DNA of 54,028 nt, from positions 1-54,028 of the forward strand of contig CAKZKQ010000273.1 of assembly GCA_937123825.1 (NCBI GenBank), read 5' to 3'. Shown here piece after piece: positions 32,301-38,914 of the stretch; positions within the stretch are counted from its first letter, which is position 1, and each line of letters opens with the position of its first letter. Source of the DNA: an uncultured Pseudomonadota bacterium. GTDB lineage: Bacteria > Myxococcota_A > Bradymonadia > Bradymonadales > GCA-2716585. The notes under the pieces are model-generated. The model made no database searches and had not been told where the DNA came from. It saw nothing but the letters and a program-made list of their open reading frames with translations. The position numbers and the translations under genes are program-made.

Positions 32301-34981
32301 CCTTCAAAGCCGCCGCACTGGCCAAACTGACCCGCGTCGATGACCACGCCATCGGTGTCTCGCTCGCAAGCCTGGCTGTCGGCGCGCTCGACCTCTCGGC
32401 CGCTTTGGCAGACCACCTGGGTGCGCCGCTGGGTGCCGGTCTCGTCACAGGCTCCCTCAAAGCCGCCACACTGGCCAAACTGGCCCGCATCGACGATCAC
32501 ACCGTCGGTATCTCGCTCGCAGTCCTGACGCTCGGTGCGCTCGGTCTCTTGACCACCGTCGCAGACAATGTCCGTGCGCTCCTGAACGCCGTCCTCACCG
32601 CAAACGCCCTCAAAACCACCACATTCGCCCGGCTCGCCGACCAAAACGACCACACCGTCGGTGTCGCGGCCGCAAGCTTGTTCGATCTCGCGCTGGGCTT
32701 CCTGGCCGCCCTGGCAGAAGGTCTCCTGGCGCACTTGCACGCCGTCTTCGTCGCAAACGCCCTCAAAGCCGCCGCAGCGGCCAAACTGACCTTCATCGAC
32801 AATCACGCCGTCGGTGTCGCGGGTGCAGTCACGGGTTTCGACCTGGCCAACTTCCTGGCCGTCCTGACACTCGATGTTGCGGCGGCGCTGCACGCCGGTC
32901 TCGTCACAGGCGCTCTCAAAGCCCTCACAGGCCCCAAAATCATCTTCTGAAATGATCAGCCCGTCCGTCTCGCGCGTGCACACCTGCTCGATCTCGCGGC
33001 GCGACTCCTGACCGGCCTCGCACACCACTTGCGTGCGGACCTGGACACCGTCCTCGTCACAGTCGTTCTCAAAGCCGCCGCACTGACCAAACTGACCTTC
33101 ATCGACAATCACGCCATCGGTGTCGCGCTGGCAATCCTGACGCTCGGTGCGCTCGGTCTCCTGGCCGCCGTCACAAACGATGTCCGTGCGCTCCTGAACG
33201 CCGTCTTCGCCGCAAGCGCCCTCAAAGCCGCCACACTGGCCAAACTCACCAGCGCGAACCACCACGCCGTCGGTGTCTCTAAAGCAGGCCTGCTCCGTGG
33301 TCGCTTCGGTCTCCTGACCGTCGCGGCACACCACGCCCGTCACCTGCGCCACGCCTTCTTCACCGCAGGTGCCCTCAAAGCCGCCGCACTCACCGACCTG
33401 GCCTTCCTCAACGATCACGCCGTCGGTGTCGCGCTCACACTCCACGGTCACGTCCTGCGCCGTCGGCGCGCCGTTCTCGCAGACCGTGTTGGTCTGGCGC
33501 TGGGTCCCTGTCTCATCACAGATGCCCTCAAAGCCGCTGCACACACCCAGTTCGCCTTCCTCAACGACAACACCATCGGTGTCGCGCTGGCAGTCCTGGA
33601 AGTCTTCTTCCTGGGTCGGCTGGCCATCCTGACAAATCGTCTGGGTGCGGCGCTGCACCCCATCGGTCGCGCAAGGACCTTCAAAACCCCCACACTGACC
33701 AAACTCGCCTTCATCAACCACTAGACGGTCGGTGTCTCTGCTGCACTCGACCGTGTTGGTCACGTCGGTCTCCTGACCGCCCTGACACACAACGTCCGTG
33801 CGCTGAGCCGTGCCGTCCTCGTCGCAGACATCCTCAAAGCCACCACACTCGCCAGCGTCCCCTTCTTCAACGACGACGCCGTCGGTGTCGCGCTCACAGG
33901 CCTGCTGAGCGGTGACTTCAGTCTCTTGACCGTCCTGGCAGACGACGTCCGTGCGTTGGGCTTGACCCTCTTCATCACAGGCGCCTTCAAAGCCGCCGCA
34001 TTGACCAAGCTCGCCTTGACGAACGACTTGACCGTTGGTGTTGCGCTCACAATCGACCGCCACAGCCAGCGCAGCGGCTTCCCCGTCCTGACACACAGTG
34101 TCCGTGCGCTCGGCGGTGCCCGTCTGGTCGCAGACGCCCTCAAAACCGCCGCACTCACCGGCCTGGCCCTCTTCAAGGACGATGCCGTCGGTGTCGCGCT
34201 CACAAGGCTGGGTCAGCGACTCTTCGGCCTGCTGACCGCCCCGACACACCACCGTCACCTGGGTCCGCGCGCCACTTTCATCGCAGGCGTCCTCAAAGCC
34301 CTCACACTCACCAAACTGGCCTTCTTCAATCACGACACCATCCGTGTCGCGCTCGCACTCCACGTCTTGGGTCACCTCGGCCTGCTGGCCGTCCTGACAG
34401 ACCACGTCCGTGCGGGTTTGAATGCCAGTCTCATCGCAAGTGTCTTCAAAGCCGCCGCACTCGCCAGCGTCTCCTTCTTCAACGACGACACCATCCGTGT
34501 CGCGCTCGCATTCTTCCTCAACGACCTCTTCAACGGCCGTCCCACCCTGGCAAACCACCTGGGTGCGCTGGGTAAGGCCAGTTTCATCGCAAGCGTCGTC
34601 AAAGCCGTCGCATTCGCTCGCCTCGCCTTCATCGACGATCAACCCGTTGGTGTCGCGCTCGCAGGCCTCTTCAATGGCGATCTCCACCTCCTGGCCGTCG
34701 TCGCACACCAGCGCCACGCGCACCGCGACACCCTTGATCTCGCACTCGCTGACAAAGCCGCCGCATTCACCGGCTTCGCCCTCGTCAATGACACCCTCAT
34801 GGGGAACATCACCACACGGGCGCTGTCCCGTCTGGTTGTTGTCATCATCAAGTCCGTTGTTGCCGTCGTCATCGACGTTTTCGTCGATTTGAACATCGAT
34901 GCTGCTGCCTCCATCTCCGTCGCAGGCTACAGCGCTCAAGACCATTAATATGGTCATCAGCAGATACAGGTGACGCGTCAT
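29303..34981 (-). CDS. Giant lipoprotein with thirty 51-residue four-Cys repeats
   Basis: Predicted surface lipoprotein of 1892 residues. GGAGG eight bases before the ATG and a signal with lipobox SAVAC support the start; the residues after the Cys are acidic (DGDGG). Residues 56-1585 are thirty repeats of exactly 51 residues with Cys at positions 1, 18, 25 and 38 and a consensus like CxRDTDGVVVxEGxFGxC then GGFExxCDETGTQTRT then VVCxxGQ. The CxETGTQTRTxxxC part resembles thrombospondin type 1 repeats, which is an inference. The C-terminal 300 residues hold PPC-like domains (DDQFESNEDFEEA, EANDSCRTATRLPLD) and end with the same module as the 10.6-kb lipoprotein (DEDHFLVTVNEG, PHFHFEGNIDMEVYEPD, FSYNAGPNFEEVTI). 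Probably a long surface fibre or adhesin. Confidence 0.9.
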   Translation of the reverse strand: MTRHLYLLMTILMVLSAVACDGDGGSSIDVQIDENVDDDGNNGLDDDNNQTGQRPCGDVPHEGVIDEGEAGECGGFVSECEIKGVAVRVALVCDDGQEVEIAIEEACERDTNGLIVDEGEASECDGFDDACDETGLTQRTQVVCQGGTAVEEVVEEECERDTDGVVVEEGDAGECGGFEDTCDETGIQTRTDVVCQDGQQAEVTQDVECERDTDGVVIEEGQFGECEGFEDACDESGARTQVTVVCRGGQQAEESLTQPCERDTDGIVLEEGQAGECGGFEGVCDQTGTAERTDTVCQDGEAAALAVAVDCERNTNGQVVRQGELGQCGGFEGACDEEGQAQRTDVVCQDGQETEVTAQQACERDTDGVVVEEGDAGECGGFEDVCDEDGTAQRTDVVCQGGQETDVTNTVECSRDTDRLVVDEGEFGQCGGFEGPCATDGVQRRTQTICQDGQPTQEEDFQDCQRDTDGVVVEEGELGVCSGFEGICDETGTQRQTNTVCENGAPTAQDVTVECERDTDGVIVEEGQVGECGGFEGTCGEEGVAQVTGVVCRDGQETEATTEQACFRDTDGVVVRAGEFGQCGGFEGACGEDGVQERTDIVCDGGQETERTERQDCQRDTDGVIVDEGQFGQCGGFENDCDEDGVQVRTQVVCEAGQESRREIEQVCTRETDGLIISEDDFGACEGFESACDETGVQRRRNIECQDGQEVGQVETRDCTRDTDGVIVDEGQFGRCGGFEGVCDEDGVQVRQETFCQGGQEAQREIEQACGRDTDGVVVLVGEPGECGGFEGVCGEDGVQERTDIVCDGGQETERTERQDCERDTDGVIVDAGQFGQCGGFEGACDETGTQRRTQVVCQSGREVERADSQACERDTDGVVIDAGQFGQCGGFEGRCDETGTQERTQVVCRDGQEAQRVENRDCARDTDGVVVEEGQFGQCGGFGDACDETGVQERALVVCRDGQEADQIDRQDCERDTDGVVVDEGQFGRCEGFEGICDETGTQTRTQTICRGGQANEEDITQACERDTDGIVVEAGPFGECGGFGGICDETGNQERTTVICRGGQETDEVERRECERDTDGVVVEEGQFGQCGGFEGRCDETGTQTRTDIVCRGGEQAEITQTQDCARDTDGIVIQTGQFGECGGFVDVCDETGTQTRTNIVCEGGQETEERQTQDCARDTDGVVVEEGQFGRCEGFEGRCGEEGTQSRTNTICRDGQQTEQTQTEACFRDTDGAVVSVGEPGECGGFEDPCDEEGVAERTDIICRDGQEAEVTAEEACERDTDGTIVDEGQFGECDNFEGRCGEEGTQTRLQLICRDGAQTEVPNTEVCFRDTDGVIVEAGQFGRCQGFQDACDETGTQTRTNIVCEGGQETEARQTQDCERDTDGVVVDEGQFGECGGFEDRCDETGTQTRTSVICRDGQQTPQTQTQDCARDTDGTIIDEGQFGECGGFEGRCDEEGVQTRTQTVCRGGQAAEQTQSEVCFRDTDGVIVNQGQFGECGGFEDACDETGTQSRDVAICRDGQVAGEVQTQDCVRDTDGVIVDTTPFSECGGFDDECDETGTQTRRVTTCRQGQPVTASESQDCTRQVEGCEEPKRCENDDQFESNEDFEEASFIEAGATSAFLCRTDFQQTQEADFYRFTVPENALLDVQVRYDHGVAPFLGIVLYGPGGQNDVRDFLFPDFEDPNTDVLQGERPIPVDARSAGEWFLEISGTEEGQDLDYEIILTIEFEEPPPQNCDELGQDIWEANDSCRTATRLPLDLDNCRPGSAGCTCNEEQACDSPLSCVSGVCQTGFICGPSQDEDHFLVTVNEGQDLTIRLPHFHFEGNIDMEVYEPDFQTLAGFSYNAGPNFEEVTIEGAVGGDYCIRIFSLSNFTTNSYSIETNTGIRQ
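30227..34816 (-). repeat. Thirty tandem 153-bp coding repeats
   Basis: The array is 4590 bases, exactly 30 x 153, with no insertion or deletion in any unit. The outermost N-terminal unit is the most divergent (CGDVPHEG instead of CxRDTDG). The next sequence after the array begins CTRQVEG. Confidence 0.92.
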
Positions 34982-35035
34982 GGGTCGTCCTCCAAAAGGC
35001 CGTTAGGGGAAATCACGCAATTTGAACTGTTGCTT

Positions 35036-35064
35036 AAAATATCAAAATCGAGGGGCGTTGAAAA
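35036..35064 (-). promoter_or_regulatory. Candidate promoter for the 1892-residue lipoprotein gene
   Basis: On the minus strand TTTTCA and TATTTT are separated by 17 bases in an AT-rich patch 55 bases before the start codon. Each hexamer matches the sigma-70 consensus at four of six positions, so support is weak. Confidence 0.3.
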
Positions 35065-35099
35065 GACAGTGAACAAGGTTCAGCTTTGACAGTGATGGA

Positions 35100-35160
35100 T
35101 AAACCGCGCCGGCTTTGAAACTCGACCTTTTCAGGGGAGTTTCAAAGCCGACGCGGTTTA
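35100..35160. repeat. 24-bp-arm inverted repeat in a divergent promoter region
   Basis: Bases 35100-35123 pair with 35137-35160 with one mismatch around a 13-base loop. The arms read TAAACCGCG, C or T, then CGGCTTTGAAACTC. Both flanking genes point away (starts at 34981 and 35314), so this is not an ordinary terminator. Operator, 5'-UTR attenuator or mobile palindrome are possibilities. The rest of the 34982-35313 gap holds only the weak promoter listed. Confidence 0.6.
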
Positions 35161-35313
35161 AGTCCTTGATTTTCGAACCATTTCTTGGTGTAAGAGCGCG
35201 TGGACGCAGTCACAGCAGTACAGTGCAGCACCCGCGGTCGGGCTTTGTCAGGGTGATCGACGTTTGCCCCCGGTTCTTGGTTAAAACAGGCGTGGGAGCG
35301 CCATAGGAGAGAC

Positions 35314-36753
35314 ATGGTCAGTTGGACCTCCAGCCTCAACGAAGAGGCGCTTGAGCAGGCCCTGAGTGATGGCTTGTTGGACGAACAGGATGAAGTGGGC
35401 GCCACGGCGTTGTGGCACGCCGCTTTTCATGGCCAGCACCGGTGGGTGAAGCGTTTGCTCGATGCGGGGGCCGCCATTGACGGTCACAACCAGCGTCACA
35501 TCGACGCTCGGGGTCAAAGCAACGGTGTGACGCGTTGGCGTCAGGTCGGCGCCAACCCGCTCAAGGTTCCCACGGGCCGCAGCACGCTCTTGCACGTGTG
35601 CTGTGTCAACCCCGACGCAGTGCAGTGCATGGACGCGTTGAGCGAGCGCGGCCTGGACATCAACGCCCGCGACCGCTTTGGCTGCACGCCGCTGCACATT
35701 GCCGCCGCGTGCGAAAACCTCTCGGCCGTCGATTGGCTCATCCGCAAAGGCGCTGAGTTGTCGCCCATCGACGTGATGGGCCAGTCCCCCTTGGACCATG
35801 GCCTTGAGTCTCCCGACCTGATCGACCGCCTGCTGGCCGCAGGCGCCGATGCCAACGGTGGACCGCGTTTGCCGCAAAACCGCGCGCATGAAAAAACCGC
35901 CGTGACCTACGCTGCCTCCAACGGCCTCAATGATGTCCTGCGCCTGTTGATCACCGCTGGCGTCGACTTGAGCCTCCACCCCCAGGCGCTGGGCCACGCT
36001 GCACGTTTTGGGCACGAGGCCGCCGTGCGCCGCCTGCTCAAGGCCGGGGCTGATGTGGACGCCACCATCCACTGGCGCCACGCAGACCGCCGCGCGCTTG
36101 AGGCAGCGGCCATGTACGCCTCGGTCGGCGCGCTGATGGCCCTCTTGCCCCACTGTGAGCATCAGCGGGATGGAGCGTTGGCCACGGTCATCGATTTCAG
36201 CCGTGAAGACACCGCCACCGACGACCGCGCCCCGAACCGACACGAGATCATCCGTCAGCTCATTGACGCTGGCGCCGATCCGTCGCTGGCCATTTGCGAC
36301 GCCTCCACCTTGGAAGAGCCTGCCTACGTGCGGCTCCTGCTTAAGATTGGGGCAGCCCCCGACACCGTCAATGCCGATGGCAATGCCCCCATCCACCTTG
36401 CGGCAGCCACTGGCCGATACCACGTCGTCGATGCGCTGCTGAGCGCTGGCGCCAACCCCAACCTCCCCGACGCCAAGGGACACACCCCCTACGAAATCGC
36501 CCAGCGCGCCCACGACAAGAAGAAAGTCTACGACGCTCGGATCGTCATGCAGGCGCTGGTCAAGGCTGGCGCTGGCCCCAAAGACGACAAAGACAACGCC
36601 CCACGCATCCCGGTCGTCGACGACGAAGTTCAACACAAGTCTTTTGGCAAAGGCACCATCACTGAAGTCCGCGATGGCGGCAAAAAGCTGGTCATCGACT
36701 TCGGCGGTGCTGGCGTCAAGACCCTCCTGACGCGCTTTGTTGAGTTGATCTGA
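35314..36753 (+). CDS. Ankyrin-repeat protein with C-terminal UvrD-like Tudor domain
   Basis: Protein of 479 residues. About eight ankyrin repeats run from residue 25 to 420, with clear units such as GATALWHAAFHGQHRWVKRL, GCTPLHIAAACENLSAVDWL and APIHLAAATGRYHVVDALL. The last 40 residues (VQHKSFGKGTITEV, KKLVIDFGGAGVKTLL, RFVELI) resemble the small Tudor-like domain at the C-terminus of UvrD/PcrA helicases, which in those proteins contacts RNA polymerase. AGGAGA five bases before the ATG gives a firm start. No signal peptide, so cytosolic. A strong terminator follows, making this a single-gene unit. Function beyond protein binding is unknown. Confidence 0.85.
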   Translation: MVSWTSSLNEEALEQALSDGLLDEQDEVGATALWHAAFHGQHRWVKRLLDAGAAIDGHNQRHIDARGQSNGVTRWRQVGANPLKVPTGRSTLLHVCCVNPDAVQCMDALSERGLDINARDRFGCTPLHIAAACENLSAVDWLIRKGAELSPIDVMGQSPLDHGLESPDLIDRLLAAGADANGGPRLPQNRAHEKTAVTYAASNGLNDVLRLLITAGVDLSLHPQALGHAARFGHEAAVRRLLKAGADVDATIHWRHADRRALEAAAMYASVGALMALLPHCEHQRDGALATVIDFSREDTATDDRAPNRHEIIRQLIDAGADPSLAICDASTLEEPAYVRLLLKIGAAPDTVNADGNAPIHLAAATGRYHVVDALLSAGANPNLPDAKGHTPYEIAQRAHDKKKVYDARIVMQALVKAGAGPKDDKDNAPRIPVVDDEVQHKSFGKGTITEVRDGGKKLVIDFGGAGVKTLLTRFVELI

Positions 36754-36777
36754 GCAACCAACGCACAACACCTCCAA

Positions 36778-36811
36778 AGCCCAACCAGCAAACGTCTGGT
36801 TGGGCTTTTTT
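36778..36811 (+). terminator. Rho-independent terminator of the ankyrin gene
   Basis: AGCCCAACCAG (36778-36788) pairs perfectly with CTGGTTGGGCT (36796-36806), with a seven-base loop and a run of six T at 36806-36811. It is 25 bases after the stop. Confidence 0.92.
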
Positions 36812-37018
36812 GCTTTGAACACCTCACCGCACATGAGTTTGGGGGCGAGAAAGGCCGTGATCTTGCGCTGAGAAATGACAGTTTTTTCGCTCAGGCGAAA
36901 AAAGTGTTGACCGGCCAAACAATCCGCCTTAGCTTTCTCTTGCCCTGATGGGCAGCGGGCACTGGCCAGCACATGCGCTGGCGGTACGAAACGATTGGCC
37001 GATGGAGGCAGGGAGACA

Positions 37019-37930
37019 ATGTTCCCGAAAGGCTCTTGTGTGTGGATGGGTGTGGTGTTGTGTGGTGTGTTGGCGGTCCTGGCGGGTTGTTCCAAGGACA
37101 CCAACGGTGAAGGCGCTGTGGCGGTGGATTGCGGTGAGGCAGGAGAGCTGCTGAGCGTCGAAGACGAGCAGTACTGCGTTTATGAGCGCCCCATCGTGGT
37201 GGAAAATGGGTTTCGTTGTCCGGGCAGCCTGGCGACGTTGACCCGCTTTGGCCCCATCGGCATCTGCTCGCGCGGTGAACTTGAGCGGCCCGAACTTGAG
37301 CGACTCGCCGAGCGCCATCGCGACCGCAACCCGATGCTCTGGAGTGAGGCCCAATGCATCAGTGACGATGAATGTGAAGGTGAAGAGGTTTGTCAGGATG
37401 CGGTCTGCGAGGGCGCACAGCCGGCCCAGTGCCCCGAAGGCCAGACCCAGGTCGACGGCCCTGAAGGTTGCCTGCAAGACGACGCCGTGTGTGAAGAAAT
37501 TGCCCCTGGCATCTGGTGCACTGGCCCCGACGCGCCCGAGTGTCCCGAAGGGTTTGAGCCGGTCGATGGCTGCTTTGTGGACGATGTGGAGTGCATCCAG
37601 ATCAGCGAAAGCCTCTTCTGCTTGCGCATCGATGAAGGCGCTCAGTGCCCCGAAGGCCAGACCCAGGTCGATGGCCCCGAAAACTGCTTGCAAGACGACG
37701 CCGTGTGTGAAGAAATCGCCCCTGGCGTGTGGTGCACCGGACCCGATGCCCCTGAACCTGCGCCGTGCTGCTGCGAGTTTCTGGAGGACGACATCATCAT
37801 CGAAGACCTCTTGGATATGAATGAGTGCATGGCGCGCGACTCGGGTCAGTGCATTGAGGTCGATCCCGACCGCTTGACCCCCCATCCTTGCTGCCCTGAC
37901 GCCCAGGGAGAGCGGTGCGGCGATGGGTGA
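37019..37930 (+). CDS. Cys-rich lipoprotein with duplicated units
   Basis: Predicted lipoprotein of 303 residues. AGGGAG precedes ATG 37019 and the signal ends LAGC. The mature protein is acidic and Cys-rich: an ECEGEEVCQDAVCEG motif, then two near-identical units (CPEGQTQVDGPEGCLQDDAV, followed by CEEIAPGIWCTGPDAPE) separated by a related degenerate unit (CPEGFEPVDGCFVDDVEC). The C-terminus has CCCEF and PHPCCPDAQGERC. It is probably an extracytoplasmic disulfide-rich domain with no known activity. Its last eight bases overlap the start of the next gene, so the two are likely translationally coupled. Confidence 0.8.
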   Translation: MFPKGSCVWMGVVLCGVLAVLAGCSKDTNGEGAVAVDCGEAGELLSVEDEQYCVYERPIVVENGFRCPGSLATLTRFGPIGICSRGELERPELERLAERHRDRNPMLWSEAQCISDDECEGEEVCQDAVCEGAQPAQCPEGQTQVDGPEGCLQDDAVCEEIAPGIWCTGPDAPECPEGFEPVDGCFVDDVECIQISESLFCLRIDEGAQCPEGQTQVDGPENCLQDDAVCEEIAPGVWCTGPDAPEPAPCCCEFLEDDIIIEDLLDMNECMARDSGQCIEVDPDRLTPHPCCPDAQGERCGDG

Positions 37931-38663
37931 GGACAACCACGACAACGTTGGGTTGAGTCGGGAGGAGCTCAGGCGACTGGTCTTTGCCTGCCTGCGCCCC
38001 TCGGCCAACCTGGCCGAAGAAGCCTCTCTCTCGCTGGCCGAGTTGAAGGCCCTGGTTGAACTGGCCTACTACCAGCGGGCTCGCCGCAGCGGCTTGAAGA
38101 TGCGCCAGATCACTGGCCTCTTTGACATCGGTATGACCAAAGCCGCCGAGCTCTCCAAGGACCTCAAGGAGCACTTCCTGGCCCCCGAGCGTCAACACGG
38201 CATCGGGCGCCAGATCCTCAGTCTCCTGTGGTCCGAGCCGCTCAGCTCCACGCGCATTGAGCGAGAGCTGCCCGCCTTTTCGCCCCAAGAGCTTGAGGCG
38301 GCGCTGGCACAGTTGGTGGCCGAAGGCCGGGTGGTGAAGCAAAAAGGCAGGACCCAGCGTTTTGCGGTGGCCAAAGCCGTCCACCGCCTCTCGTTGGTGC
38401 CCTGGATGGCGCGGGTTGATGGCCTCAACACGCTGATGGACCACGTGCACATGGCCATCAACGCGCGTTTCATGAACAAGGACGAGCGCGCCCTTGTCCG
38501 CAACGTCGCGTTCCGCGTCACACCCCAATCCATACCGCGCCTCAAGGCCTTCTACGAAGAAGCCCTCATGAAACTCATCCTCGAACTCGACGAGGAAGCC
38601 CACCGCAGCGAAGACTCCGTCTCTGTGCGCCTGTCCATCCTCTGGACCCCCGAAGAAGACTGA
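37923..38663 (+). CDS. Helix-turn-helix-like regulatory protein
   Basis: Soluble helical protein of 246 residues. The region LKMRQITGLFDIGMTKAAEL (about 59-78) looks like a helix-turn-helix, and a later segment (IGRQILSLLWSEPLSSTRIE, then EAALAQLVAEGRVVKQKGRT) looks like a winged helix with a basic wing. No signal peptide or catalytic motif is seen. A DNA-binding regulator is my inference. It begins eight bases inside the end of the Cys-rich lipoprotein gene, an unusual partner for a regulator; the pair may be a sensor and regulator or simply co-transcribed. A weak hairpin (AACGCC-GGCGTT) follows at about 38687-38712. Confidence 0.6.
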   Translation: MGEDNHDNVGLSREELRRLVFACLRPSANLAEEASLSLAELKALVELAYYQRARRSGLKMRQITGLFDIGMTKAAELSKDLKEHFLAPERQHGIGRQILSLLWSEPLSSTRIERELPAFSPQELEAALAQLVAEGRVVKQKGRTQRFAVAKAVHRLSLVPWMARVDGLNTLMDHVHMAINARFMNKDERALVRNVAFRVTPQSIPRLKAFYEEALMKLILELDEEAHRSEDSVSVRLSILWTPEED

Positions 38664-38831
38664 TTTTCGCTCCTGTCACAACACACGAACGCCCTTTATT
38701 GGGCCATTGTGCGGCGTTTCCTCACCTTGTGGCATATGTGCCACAACGGTGACAGTCGTCCCCATGTGCATCTTTCATAGTTTTCCCGTTTTGAATGTGT
38801 GGAACCCGCAATGGCGGGGTTTTGCCCGATC

Positions 38832-38847
38832 TGGCCCGGCCCTTGCT
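38832..38847 (+). promoter_or_regulatory. Sigma-54 (-24/-12) promoter
   Basis: TGGCCCGGCCCTTGCT matches the consensus TGGCACG-N4-TTGCW with one mismatch, and the GG and GC dinucleotides are exactly ten bases apart. It lies 68 bases before the ATG of the BPI/lectin lipoprotein. No enhancer-binding activator is encoded in this window. Confidence 0.7.
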
Positions 38848-38914
38848 TTAAGTAGGGGGTGAATTCGTTGATCTGGTGCTTGGGCGCCACACTCTGGAGA
38901 GGGGCAGGACGGTT

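Noticed and set aside
29504..34948. Long open frames on the + strand (587, 547, 231 and 340 codons) opposite the Cys-repeat gene
   Set aside because: They are antisense shadows: their 51-residue periodicity copies that of the real gene, they lack ribosome-binding sites, and the minus strand has a signal peptide and recognisable domains.
35281..37104. A 607-codon minus-strand frame opposite the ankyrin gene
   Set aside because: Spans the clear ankyrin gene and its terminator; no start signal or motif.
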